Below, in pieces: positions 47,110 through 57,929 of a stretch of DNA of 64,000 bases (positions within the stretch are counted from its first letter, which is position 1; every line of letters begins with the position of its first letter). This DNA comes from Rhamnusium bicolor. Lineage: Eukaryota; Arthropoda; Insecta; Coleoptera; Cerambycidae. Location of the stretch: contig JANEYF010001958.1 of NCBI GenBank assembly GCA_029963845.1, positions 3,523,001 through 3,587,000 of the forward strand, given 5' to 3'. The translations under genes and the position numbers were made by a program. The notes below the pieces were generated by a model. It did not search any database. It saw only the letters and a program-made list of their open reading frames with translations, and was not told the DNA's origin.

Positions 47110-47958
47110 TACCTAAGGGTTCGAGGTTATGTTCTCACGGCTCCAAAACTCTCAAGGAACAGGAGCCGGAGTACATAGCTACAGACCAAAAGTGAGGATA
47201 TTCTCAAGCCTAGGTACTCATGCAACTGTTTTTCAGGCTGAGGTTCATGCCATTGAACTGTGTGTACGAAGGCTGGAATATATGCATCTTACACGCAGAC
47301 CAATAAAAATTTTCTCAGATAGCCAAGCAGCTATAAAAGCTCTCGACTCCTACCGATGTAACTCCAAAACGGTATGGAATTGTCAGAAAGCTCTAAATCA
47401 TTTAAGCAAGAACAACAAAGTGACTCTGGTTTGATACCCGGCCACTCTGGTATGGAAGGTAATGAAATAGCGGACTCCTTAGCCAGAGAAGGAGCGGGAT
47501 CATGAATCATCGGACCAGAACCAATACTTGGCATATCCTCAAGTACTGCCAAGATGGCTATCTCAACTTGGGCTGAAAGGAAAACTCTCCAGTATTGGCA
47601 AGAGTTACCAGGATTAGTTCATTCTAAGGAGTTTATAAAATACCCTTTGAAATCAAGAGCTAAGAAACTTTTAGAGTTAAACAGGGTAAACCTGAAAACT
47701 CTAACAGGCCTATATAATAAGCACTGCCCACTAAACTATCATCTGCATAAACTCGGCCTAGCGGAAAACGCCGAGTGCCGTCTATGCCTGGAGGATGATG
47801 AGAAGGCAGACCACATCTTATGCACCTGTCCCGCTATGGAGAGGATCCGATTCTCAATATTTAGCAAAGAGCAACTGCTGCCAGTCGATCTGGACACATT
47901 CTCACCCAATAAAGTTATCAGTTTCATTAAGAGACTGAACTTATTGGGTGAAATATAA
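47110..47958 (+). pseudogene. LINE polyprotein C-terminus: RNase H and zinc knuckle
   Basis: The frame 47129-47434 reads TGAGVHSYRPKVRIFSSLGT and FQAEVHAIELCVRRLE (RNase H Glu) and FSDSQAAIKALDSY (RNase H Asp). The first RNase H Asp (TDGS) lies just upstream in another frame, where it reads SHGS. A stop after KVTLV and a frame change at 47434 disrupt PGHSGMEGNE. The frame 47554-47958 has GLYNKHCPLNYHLHKLGLAE, then CRLCLEDDEKADHILCTC, a CCHC zinc motif typical of this LINE group, and ends at GEI, stop. RNase H would remove template RNA during copying. Probably an I/R1/Jockey-type LINE; the exact clade is not settled. Confidence 0.82.
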
Positions 47959-48042
47959 TTAGGCGTGAGCCACAATAGGCCTGCTGATGGCCGCAGTGGA
48001 GGGTCTACTGAGACCCACTCACAACAAACCTAACCTAACCTA
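47110..48042 (+). mobile_element. LINE 3' part with RNase H and CCTAA tail
   Basis: 5'-truncated at the start of the RNase H domain and ending in a CCTAACCTAACCTA tail (48029-48042). The tail replaces the usual poly-A and equals the common insect telomere repeat. A 6-bp hairpin (GGGTCT-ACTG-AGACCC, 48001-48016) lies just before it. Confidence 0.8.
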
Positions 48043-49380
48043 TATTCTCACGATTTACATATCTCGTTTGTCGCCGAGATATCAATATAATGAAACATTC
48101 TTATTCATTCCTCCTGAGTTGAACCTTCAGCCTGGGCCTCACAACACTCCAACCATATCAGCTATTTCCATAAGTCAGCACCGCCTTTCGTACACCTTAC
48201 TAACTCATAAAGTTATATCATTCTTAACTACGACTTTCCACTGCCGTGTCTCTAGACTGTCTCTTCAGTGTTCGCCTTTTCTTTCTAAAAAAAACTACCC
48301 TTGTCTCTCACGCGCGCGACCGAACTTCTTCGTAAACAACTTTTTTCTTCTGCACAGTGGCGGCATACTAAATAGCTAGTACAATAAGGTTTAGTAAAAC
48401 TATTTTAATCGAATTTGGAATTTAACTTATAATTCAAATGATATCCGTATAATTTATAAGGGATGTACTTAGTCCAAATTAATTATTTAAAAAAACGGAC
48501 CGTTACAATTGTATGGGCATCTTTATCACTTTCTTTACGTTCCTGAAATACCAAAATATGAAAAATTATTTTAATACCTCCTCAGATTCTAGGGTTTTTC
48601 TTTTCAATTTATTTTGGAATCAACTTGTACATACAATAAACGAGAACACAAAGGCATAAGGTCGCTTACTCAGTTAGCTGATGTTTACTTATATTTTTTT
48701 CAAGCAATTTCCCCGAAATGACTGTTGGCACTCATGGCTCATTTTACAGCGACGAAACTGCTTGTTTAGATTATTTTTTCACCGCTTATTTTCCGTGGCA
48801 TTTCACCGTATTGCCGTACCGGAATCCGCTTTCGTTTAAGCAAGCCCCGGCACCAGAAGCCGTACATAACAATTAATTACAGAGGCCACAAATCTCACTG
48901 ACGTGTTATCAATGCTGGGCTGCGATGTTCTCATCCCGGAATCCAATAAAAACTTACACCTCAAGTGGAAGAGTGATTTAATGTACAAAGAACCTTTCAC
49001 AGGCTCTTTTCTTCTTAAAAAGGCATATTGATTGTATTCGCTCTTATCTATCAGCTTTTTATTTTATGAAGGACTCGGCAGTTACAAAAAGGCGATGATC
49101 TAGTTCTTTGGGTAGCTTTCTTTTAAATTAGACATCGTTAAGGGCCGGTTTCATAGAATTAAATAAGAATATGTGTTTGAAATATGGTTATGTGTAAAAG
49201 AAATTTTTAAATACAGATATACCTGAAAACACTGGCCGGCACAATGTTTGTAACATAATTCACACTACTGTTTTAAATTGTTAATAACTTCCTATTAACT
49301 GGAAAAATATCCAACAAGTCCTAATACATACCATTTTGGTGTGAATACAGTAGACGCCAGTTGATAAATTTTATGATGGA
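48043..49380. other. No gene seen
   Basis: No element or domain recognised. Bases 48700-48960 are slightly richer in G+C without visible coding. The target duplication of hAT copy 5 (ATGATGGA) is at 49373-49380. Confidence 0.4.
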
Positions 49381-51105
49381 TAAAGCTGGCCGAGGTCACC
49401 TGTTCGACAGAGCCGTCATATGACTCATATGTTTACATCATATCATAATACTTGAATAAGTACAATAAATGGAAATAAATTTTAACAATAATGTTACATT
49501 TTATAAAAATTTGTATAAAACTCACCCTTTTAAGCAGATTTATGAAGTAGTTTGGTTGTCGTCATTACAAAGTGGGGAAGATCTATAGTATAATAGCATC
49601 AGGTATGTTTCTACAGCTGTCTCCGTCAGCGATGTTCGCTTCGGTGAAAAAATATGTTTGTATTTTGAAAATGACCATTCGACATCTACGGATGTAATAC
49701 AGGCATAAGTAAAACAATCTGTGAACTCACTTAACGAAGTTGTAGATGCACCATCACAAATTTGTCTTAATTTGGTAAAATCAGGATCTTTCTGTAATAC
49801 ACTCTCGAATTTTTCACTAACGCGATTATTTGTTGCGTCATTTATAGCCTGTAGCTGTGTATTTACGTCGTCCACTATTTGCAGCGATTCCACTAACGAC
49901 ATCGAACTATTTTGCAATTTTTCTATTGCGTCGTGTAGTCCTCTATAATTGTTATTAATAGTTTTTAAATCTGTTTCAAGGGAAACGTCTTGAAAGCTTG
50001 TCTGGCTTTCCCTAATAGCTGCAGCCTCGTTAGGGTTGAACTGTAGTATCACAGCTTTTATTTGTTGAAAATATTCAGCATAATAAAAAGCCGTTTTCAA
50101 CCACGTTCCCCAACGTGTAAGAATCGGCTCTGGTGGTTCAGGGATACCAGGACACTGTCTGTGAAATGCTCGAAGCCGTTTAGGAGATTTGAGAAATACT
50201 TTTTTTGTATTTGCTATTAATGCATCTACCTCTGGAAAATATTTTCGAATCGTTTCTGCCACAAGATGTAACGCATGCACTTTACACGTAACATGTAAAA
50301 ACCTACAATTGTCTCTTTGAAGAGAACGGCCTACTACGCGCATTGTCGCGGCACCATCAGTCACAAACATCCATACTTGACTTGTTGAAAGTTCAAATTT
50401 TTCGAATGTCTCCAACACCACACGCGTAATTATTTCGCCAGTACACGCAGCTAGTCTTTTACTAGCTAGTAAAAGTGGAAATGTTGGTTTAAGAGGGTTC
50501 AGTACACGTACTATAATATTTAAAATAGATTTTTTTTTTCAATCTGTCGTCTCGTCAATACATAACCAGAGCCGTGTATTTTTTAATCCACATTTAATCC
50601 TATTTACAATGTCTTCACGAACAGCTGGAATATATCTACGTAACCATGTACGACTTGATAAGTTCACCTGGGGATTGTATTTATTCCAAAACTCCCGAAA
50701 TGGTTGTTTATCCAGTATGTGTAGCGGAATATTATAGGCTATTAACATTAACAATAAATCAAACATAAACTGAGTTGTCAAAGGCATGCCATTTTTTTTA
50801 TTTTGATGTTGCACGGTATTGATATGACGACGACAATCTGTTTTGTGCCAGCACATTAAGTCTTGATTGCAAACTTTACAAATTATTTTGCATCCGTCAT
50901 AGAATAAATCCGGAAATTCACCGATAAATTTATTCACTGTGTCCGCGTACGGTCGTTTTTTACCCTTTGGCGCGTTTGACATTATGTATAATTTATAGGT
51001 ACATTAACCTTTCAAATAAGACTGCAGCGTAAATCACTTCTAAATCGGCACGTGTGACGCCAGCGCAAGACCGTGGCTGTACTCCAGCCACCTTGGCCAG
51101 CTTTA
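49381..51105 (-). mobile_element. hAT transposon copy 5 (subfamily B), best preserved
   Basis: Left end TAAAGCTGGCCGAGGT and right end reversed TAAAGCTGGCCAAGGT, inverted repeats with one mismatch. Target duplication ATGATGGA (49373-49380) against ATGATGGG (51106-51113), 7 of 8. Just inside the 5' end GTGGCTG and CAGCCAC form a hairpin. Length 1.73 kb, the same as copy 7. Confidence 0.93.
49540..50982 (-). pseudogene. hAT transposase, subfamily B, single frameshift
   Basis: Minus strand from 50982. The first frame (147 codons) joins the BED finger (ICKVCNQDLMCWHKTDCRRH) straight to the catalytic part (NKKNGMPLTTQFMFD), because the A-run here has 8 bases, not 7. It continues to LWLCIDETTD. 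A one-base change in the A-run near 50530-50539 shifts the frame. The second frame is then open to 49540 and holds MFVTDGAATM, VTCKVHALHLV, LTRWGTWLK and the C-terminal VDVEWSFSKYKHIFSPKRTS. Both catalytic Asp and all conserved blocks are present. This is the closest to a working gene in the window. If the homopolymer length is a sequencing error, it would be intact. Confidence 0.9.
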
Positions 51106-51357
51106 ATGATGGGTCGGATATTTTAGAAGAGCAAATTAAAGTAAGGTGGGACATTTTCACTATCAGTCTTGTTTTGACCTTTCAAGTACCGAATTGTGTC
51201 TTTCCGCATTTTATAATATGGAAAATTCATTATGCGTGTGTATTGATATTAATGCAGGAACTTAATATCGAGCTTTCCCTTCTGAGTGACACTTATTCAT
51301 AGATTCCTCCAAATACAGTTTAAAAGCTGTATTACTGCATAATGAAAATTTAAAACC

Positions 51358-51498
51358 ATCGAACTGATTCTGTGGTTGGCTCCTTGTGAAACATCATTAA
51401 ATATTTTAAATATATGAAAGAAATTTGCTTTTTAATGTTTCAAAAATATTTTATTAGAAAATCTACACGTGTTTCAGCTTTTTTAGGCATTTGGCAAG
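51358..51498 (-). repeat. GGCC-type stem-loop repeat, reversed, with tail
   Basis: Reversed core (51466-51498): CTTGCCAAATGCC, then AAAGCTGAAACACGTG. GAAA is kept but the stem is decayed. The tail text GAACTGATTCTGTGG near 51360 matches 29443. Confidence 0.6.
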
Positions 51499-51659
51499 AG
51501 TACGGGGAATACTGAACAGTAAAATTTGTGTTAATTGCTTATATATAACCACATCTGGTACCTACTATAAAACTATTGTAAAATAAGTTTTTATAAGTTG
51601 AATATTACTTTATTTTTTAAATCTAAATTATTTTATTTAAAATATGGTGGCCGGTAAAA

Positions 51660-51780
51660 ATTTGTTGCTCATTCGTTAAATTTTTCTTTTTTTTATTTTT
51701 TGTTTTTTTTTTACTTTTTTTTTCTTATTTTTTTATATTTTTTTTGTTTTTTTTTATTTTTTTTTATTTTTTAAATAAAT
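51660..51780. repeat. T-rich low-complexity tract
   Basis: Runs of 8-10 T broken by single A, C or G. Prone to slippage and assembly error. Confidence 0.8.
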
Positions 51781-51784
51781 AAGT

Positions 51785-51870
51785 AAGGCTGCTAAAAAGC
51801 CGAAACACGTGTAGAGTTTCTAATAACATATTTTTGAAACATTAAAAAGCAAATTTCTTTCTTATATTTA
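51785..51870 (+). repeat. GGCT stem-loop repeat (GAAACACGTG)
   Basis: The core at 51785-51811 reads AAGGCTGCTAAAAAGCC followed by GAAACACGTG. It is flanked by the TTTCTAATAACATATTTTTG tail. Same family as 19976 and 33455; the left half of the CTTGA box is lost. Confidence 0.6.
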
Positions 51871-52894
51871 AAATATTTAAAACCATCTATTCCAATTGCC
51901 CATTCGGTAACAATGAAAGAGGATTATGACAGTATTGGGCACATATTCGCTCTTCATTCAGTTACACAGTCTGGAATTTGTCCGTTAAATAAGATTTTAA
52001 AAACCAACTGATATTTCATCAAAGCCATAAAAAGAGCGTTTGGAACAAAGTAATTCATGGTCCAGTATGTCAAAAACCTTAGAAAAATCAAGACGAATAC
52101 AAGAAAGAAAGAAATATTATATGTTCTAATTTATACAAATGCAGGACTGTGTCTATTCAAGTCAATTTAATGCTTGAACACGAAATAAAAATAATGTTAG
52201 ATTAAATTGTAAGCTCAACTGGTTTTATATCCAATATTTGTAAGAATTGAAATAATCGGTCAGGTGATATTGTCTAAATAATCCACTTGAGGCAATTTTA
52301 ACAGGCGATTTCACAATTTAATTTCGACAGCAGCAAAATCCGCAAATAAAACAAAAATAAAATTCCAGCTATTAAATTGTGTGTTCCATACATTTTTACT
52401 TATATTCCACAACGCAATAACGAAACACAATTAAAATTTTAGATGGCGTTTTTTAAATGCATTAGCAGAGTTGATTGTTGTATGACTGAAATACATAATG
52501 TTGTTTTTGTTTTAAAATTGATTATACTTGTAGCAAACGACGCATTTGAAAGCTCGTGAATTAGGATTTTTACTACAGGATTGTTTGGGAATAGAGTCAG
52601 TTTCACATATAACTACTTATCAAATATGATAACATTCAGGGAAGGTTGAACCCTATACATATTTTGATAGAAATAAATCTATGCAATTTCGGTAGTCTGA
52701 ATCAAATATTTGCCATTGCACATTTAGAATATATAATAAAACAGGAGGTTTGTTCTATTTAAGAAATGCAGCTTTTGACGCCATTTTCGCAATATTCGTT
52801 GTTATTTGAGCCCTATTACTAGGATAATTGCTTCAAAATGTACCTACCTCTCGAAAAACATGACATAGTGTGACATGTTAATGATAATGATAAT

Positions 52895-54628
52895 TAGGGC
52901 TGTCAAAAATGTTCCGTGGGACAGTGGCTTACGCGAAATTAACCAATACGAGAAGCAATAAACTGTTACAATTTATAACAATGTATGTAAAACTATCTTG
53001 ATGGACTAGCTTGCTTATCACAAACTGGAGAAGATGTGTAGCCATTTTGCAGCATCAGGTATGTTTCTATGGTTGTCTCCATGAGTGATGTTCGCTTTGG
53101 TGAAAATATATTCTTATATTATTATATTATGAAAACGACCGTTCGACATCTACTGATGCAATACGCACTTAACGGATCTGGGGCTGCACCGTCACATATT
53201 TTTCTTAATTTGGTAAAACCAGTGTCTTTATTTACCACACTTGTGAACTTTTCTTTAACGCGCTCATTTATTGCGTCGCCTATAGTGTGTAGCAGTAGAA
53301 TTACATCGTATACTATTTGCAGTGACTCCGCTAACGACAACGCACTGTTTTCTAATTTTTTTATGCTTTCATGTAATGGTTTATAGTTCTTCGCAATATT
53401 TTTTAAAGCTGTTTCAACGAAAATATCTTCGAATTTTGTCTGGCTTTCCTTAATAGCTGCAGCCTCATCTGGATTGAATTGTAGTATCACAGCTTTTATT
53501 TGTTGGAAATATAAGCATAATAAAAAGCTGCCTGCAACCATGTTCCCCAACGTGTAAGAATCGGCTGTGGTGGTTCAGGAATACCGGGATACTTGCTATG
53601 AAATGCACGGAGACGTTTAGGAGATTTAAGAAACACTTTTTTTTGTACTTGGTATTAATGCATCCACCTCTGGAAAACCTTTTCGAATAGTTTCTGCCAC
53701 AAGATGTAACGCATGCACTTTACACGTAACATGTATAAACCTACAACTTTGTTCTTGCAAAAAACGGCCTACCGAACGCATTGTCACGGCGCCATCAGTC
53801 ACAAACATCACCACTTGACTTTTTGACAGTTCAAATTTTTCTAACGTCTCCAGCACCTCCCTGGTAATTGTCTCGCTAGTACACTCACTTAGTAGTTTGC
53901 TAGCTAATAACAGTAGAACTGTCGGTTTAAGAGGATCCAGTACTCGTACTATAACATTTAAAATAGAATTTTTTTTACAATCTGTTGTCTCATCAACAGA
54001 TAACCACAGCCGTGCATTTTTTAATTCACATTTCATCTTATTTACCATGTCTACGTTGGTAGATAGTTACATAACGTTGCGCGACTTGGTAACTTCATCT
54101 GGCCATTCTATTTATTTCAGAACTCTCGAAATGGTTGTTTATCGAGTATGTGCAGCGGAACATCACAGGCAATCAGCATTAATAGTAAATCAAACATAAA
54201 CTGTGTTGTCGAAGGCACGCCATTTTTTTATTTTTATGGTGTACACTATTTACGTGAAGTCTACAATCACGCTTATCCCAGCACATCAAATCTTTCTCGC
54301 ACACTTTACAAATTATTTTAGCACCATCATAGAATAAATCCGGAAATTCACCTATGAATTTATTCACTTTGTCAGCAAATGGCCGTTTTCTACTCCTGCG
54401 TACGTCTGCCATGCTTTATTATTAAATTAATATCAACAATACAGTACAACAAATAAAATAAAAACAAAAACAATATGCAATACGCCCAAGTGACTTAACG
54501 TGTACACAACTCGAAAGCTAATAATAGACTGGACTGGAGAAAGAGTTTCGCGATCAAGGTGAATGCCGGCGACAGTAAGTACATCTGTACTCTACGACCA
54601 TGATACACAGAAATGATTTGCAGCTTTA
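52895..54628 (-). mobile_element. hAT transposon copy 6 (subfamily A)
   Basis: 3' end TAGGGCTGTCAAAAATG at 52895; 5' end, reversed, TAAAGCTGCAAATC at 54628. Target duplication ATGATAAT (52887-52894) against CTGATAAT (54629-54636), 7 of 8. Length 1.73 kb. Confidence 0.9.
52993..54412 (-). pseudogene. hAT transposase, subfamily A, copy 6
   Basis: Minus strand from 54412: MADVRRSRKRPFADK and the BED finger (ICKVCEKDLMCWDKRDC). The A7 run at 54225 leaves finger and catalytic domain in different frames. The frame 54048-53626 has RLWLSVDETTD, MFVTDGAVTM and VTCKVHALHLV. A longer T-run (A-run on the coding strand) near 53636-53644 shifts the frame at TKK. The frame 53550-53122 resumes after the RW block and runs into a deletion: LSAYCISRCRTV replaces LSAFKDCFTYTCIT. 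The VERSF text follows in another frame, with a stop at 52993. Key acids are kept; four or more lesions. Confidence 0.86.
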
Positions 54629-55368
54629 CTGATAATCTTGTCGTAGGAATATTTTTGGGAACCGACCAAAAACGAATATTCTTTAGGATATTTTCTTCAA
54701 CTTCGAACTAATAATACTTAATTGATATTGACCTGGTATACACAATGTAGATATATCTCAAATATAAACAATGTAGATATATCTATTATAATACACAAGA
54801 TACATGACTTAAAAAATTAGCAATAACATTAACATGAACAAAAACAATCAAATTATTGACATGCACCTCAATAAATTATTGTATTTTATTATTCAGCATC
54901 CATAACAACAGTATCGTTCTCATTATTTTCGCATATGGAGCGCAGTAATTTACATGCCCCATTGAAACAGTCAACTCATGGATCGTGACTGTCCACGGAT
55001 GCTTGATTAGTAACCATATTGCCGAACATCGAATACAGTTGTTATCGTTGTTATCCAACTAGCAAGATACACACGTTACCTACGGACGTAACACTGTTCA
55101 AACATTCTCGGTAACAAATGGCACTCAATTTGGATTCAGTTTATTACGGCGATTATTGCGAATACCAATAATGCCACACCACTTTGTTTATGGGGCAATC
55201 AATATTACAATTTTGTTTGCAGATTGAAACGTTTGGAGTTTTAATGGTCAGTTTTTAGTAGCACAGGGTGGAATGGAAATTAAAAAGTTCACTTATGAAG
55301 TAAATGGAACTGTTTAGCGTTTTTGGACTTAACCTCAGGTTAATAGTTTTTTACCATTTACTTATAAG
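54629..55368. other. No gene; spacer between two hAT copies
   Basis: No element or domain recognised. A 20-base phrase around AATGTAGATATATCT is repeated at about 54743 and 54770. The perfect target duplication CTTATAAG of copy 7 is at 55361-55368. Confidence 0.45.
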
Positions 55369-57100
55369 TAAAGCTGGCCGAGGTGGCTGGAGTACAGCCA
55401 CGGTCTTGCGCTGGCGTCACACGTGCCGATTTAGAAGTGATTTACGCTGCAGTCTTATTTGAAAGGTTAATGCGTGAGGTTGTACCTATAAATTATACAT
55501 AATGTCAAACGCGCCAAAGGGTAAAAAACGACCGTATGCGGACACAGTGAATAAATTTATCGGTGATTTTCCGGATTTATTCTATGACGGATGCAAAATA
55601 ATTTGTAAAGTTTGCAATCAATGTGCTGGCACAAAACAGATTGTTGTCGTCATATCAATACCGTGCAACATCAAAATAAAAAAAATGGCATGCCTTTGAC
55701 AACTCAGTTTATGTTTGATTTATTGTTAATGTTAATAGCCTGTAATATTCCGCTACACATACTGGATAAACAACCATTTCGGGAGTTTTGGAATAAATAC
55801 AATCCCCAGGTGAACTTACCAAGTCGTACATCGTTACGTAGATATATTCCAGCTGTTCGTGAAGACATTGTAAATAGGATTAAATGTGGATTAAAAAATA
55901 CACGACTCTGGTTATGTATTGACGAGACGACAGATTGTAAAAAAAAATCTATTTTAAATATTATAGTACGTGTACTGGACCCTCTTAAACCAACATTTCC
56001 ACTTTTCCTAGCTAGTAAAAGACTAACTGCGTGTACTGGCGAAATAATTACGCGTGTGGTGTTGGAGACATTCGAAAAATTTGAACTTTCAACAAGTCAA
56101 GTATTGATGTTTGTGACTGATGGTGCCGCGACAATGTGCGTGGTAGGCCGTTCTCTTCAAAGAGACAATTGTAGGTTTTTACATGTTACGTGTAAAGTAC
56201 ATGCGTTACATCTTGTGGCAGAAACGATTCGAAAATGTTTTCCAGAGGTAGATGCATTAATACCAAATACGAAAAAAGTATTTCTCAAATCTCCTAAACG
56301 GCTTCGAGCATTTCACAGACAGTGTCCTAGTATCCCTGAACCACCAGATCCGATTCTTACACGTTGGGGAACGTGGTTGAAAGCGGCTTTTTATTATGCT
56401 GAATATTTTCAACAAATAAAAGCTGTGATACTACAGTTCAACCCTAACGAGGCTGCAGCTATTAGGGAAAGCCAGACAAGCTTTCAAGATGTTTCCCTTG
56501 AAACAGATTTTAAAACTTATATTAATAACAATTATAGAGGACTACACGACGCAATAGAAAAATTGCAAAATAGTTCGTTGTCTTTAGTGAAATTGCTGCA
56601 AATAGTGGACGACGTAAATACACAGCTACAGGCTATAAATGACGCAAAAAATAATCGCGTTAGTGAAAAATTCGAGAGTGTATTACAGAAAGATCCTGAT
56701 TTTAACAAATTAAGACAAATTTGTGATGGTGCATCTACAACTTCGTTAAGTGAATTCACAGATTGTTTTACTTATGCCTGTATTATATCCGTAGATGTCG
56801 AATGGTCTTTTTTCAAAATACAAACATATTTTTTCACCAAAGCGAACATCGCTGACGGAGACAGCTGTAGAAACCTACCTGATGCTATTATACTATAGAT
56901 CTTCTCCACTTTGTGATGACGACAACCAAACTACTTCATAAATCTGGTTGAAAGGGTGAGTTTTATACAAATTTTTATAAAATGTAACATTATTGTTAAA
57001 ATTTATTTCCATTTATTGTACTTATTCAAATATTATGATATGATGTAAACATATGAGTCATATGACGGCTCTGTCGGTCAGGTGACCTCGGCCAGCTTTA
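55369..57100 (+). mobile_element. hAT transposon copy 7 (subfamily B), perfect 8-bp duplication
   Basis: Left end TAAAGCTGGCCGAGGT and right end ACCTCGGCCAGCTTTA are perfect 16-bp inverted repeats. The target duplication CTTATAAG is exact (55361-55368 and 57101-57108). A subterminal hairpin GTGGCTG/CAGCCAC lies at 55383-55401. On the right, CATATGAGTCATATGAC is a second near-palindrome. These features make it one of the youngest insertions in the window. Confidence 0.96.
55502..56941 (+). pseudogene. hAT transposase, subfamily B, longest frame (428 codons)
   Basis: The start MSNAPKGKKRPYADTVNKF is followed by an 8-base deletion at about 55621 (AGACTTAA, present in copies 2 and 5), which breaks the zinc finger after CKVCNQ. 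The main frame 55612-56898 runs from CWHKTDCCRH through NKKNGMPLTT (A8 run, in frame). It then has LCIDETTD (Asp 104), FVTDGAATM (Asp 170), CKVHALHLV and TRWGTW (residues 250-255), to the helical C-terminal region. A one-base gain in WSFFKIQT (others WSFSKYKH) near 56810 shifts the last 40 codons; the original stop would be at 56941. Two small lesions separate it from intact. Confidence 0.9.
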
Positions 57101-57617
57101 CTTATAAGTTGAGGGAACTTATATTATGACGGGACGTGCGGAGCAAGACGCAATGTATGGGCGGGAAATGTATAACACATGACATCTTGAGTCTTTTACA
57201 CCTCTTATAGTAAAGCGAAAACGATGATTGTTGTGTTTGCTGGCACGCGACCGAGGCGGAGTTTAGCTTACATGCTGTGATACTTCAGGACCGCACTTAA
57301 TTTTGTTGCCGAATCATTATAGCAGTGCTGATATACTTGTATGTATAATATTATAAGAAAAATAATAATTATTTAATATCTGTTTATTTGCTGGTGTGTT
57401 TTTGAAAATAATTTAAGAAGGTATTTGATGTAAAAATGTTTCAACTGTCGGAGGCATCTACGTCTGCATCTTATTGTGTTTGTAAAAATTAAAGCGATAG
57501 TGGTTACAGTGATAAAGAAAATCAAAGTTCATTAGTGTTTTCAGTAAGAAAAAATTGGTTACATTTGAACGAGCAAGCGAAACAAATTTGCCAGAATGTT
57601 TACAATAATCTTTTGAG
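57101..57617. other. No gene seen
   Basis: Target duplication of copy 7, then AT-rich sequence with no recognised element. Confidence 0.4.
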
Positions 57618-57830
57618 TTGCACATTTTTTTAATGGGACATGATCTCTATTATGAGGAAAATTATAATAAAGAACAACTGTTGGAAGTCCTGCAAACGAA
57701 AAATTATGAAAGAAAGGATATTATAGATAATGTAGCGGAGAGATATGACTACAAAGTGTTGAGGTTACCGCCATGTTTCTGTATTTTCAACCCGATTGAA
57801 TTAATTTGGTTTAAATTATAGAAAAATGTC
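57618..57830 (+). pseudogene. Fragment of a different DDE transposase (C-terminal)
   Basis: The frame reads RYDYKVLRLPPCFCIFNPIELIWFKL. The block RLPPYHC.(F/L)NPIELIW holds the third catalytic residue and following helix of another IS630/Tc1-related insect family, distinct from the mariner type elsewhere. The text then continues as K, stop, NVRKRN. The upstream domains are missing, so only the end of the protein is present. It abuts the mariner-like fragment that follows. Confidence 0.6.
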
Positions 57831-57929
57831 AGAAAACGAAATATTTTTCCGAAATTCGATAAAAGAGTTAATTCAAAATGAAGTGTTGAAAATTAACAAG
57901 AAAGATTGGGAAAAAAAGAATTAGGAAAG

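Larger units (their letters stand above)
51106..52894. other. No gene; two stem-loop repeats and a poly-T tract
   Basis: Holds the stem-loop repeats (51358-51498 and 51785-51870) and a T-rich tract. From 51900 to 52886 no element or domain is recognised. The target duplication of hAT copy 6 (ATGATAAT) is at 52887-52894. Confidence 0.4.

Noticed and set aside
49721..49948. Antisense frames opposite hAT genes (also at 30326, 44384 and 56532)
   Set aside because: They recur only because the hAT coding strand is conserved; they mirror its codons and carry no domain.
51660..51780. Poly-T tract as a poly-A tail of a reversed retrogene
   Set aside because: No coding sequence lies on the expected side, and the tract is interrupted low-complexity sequence.
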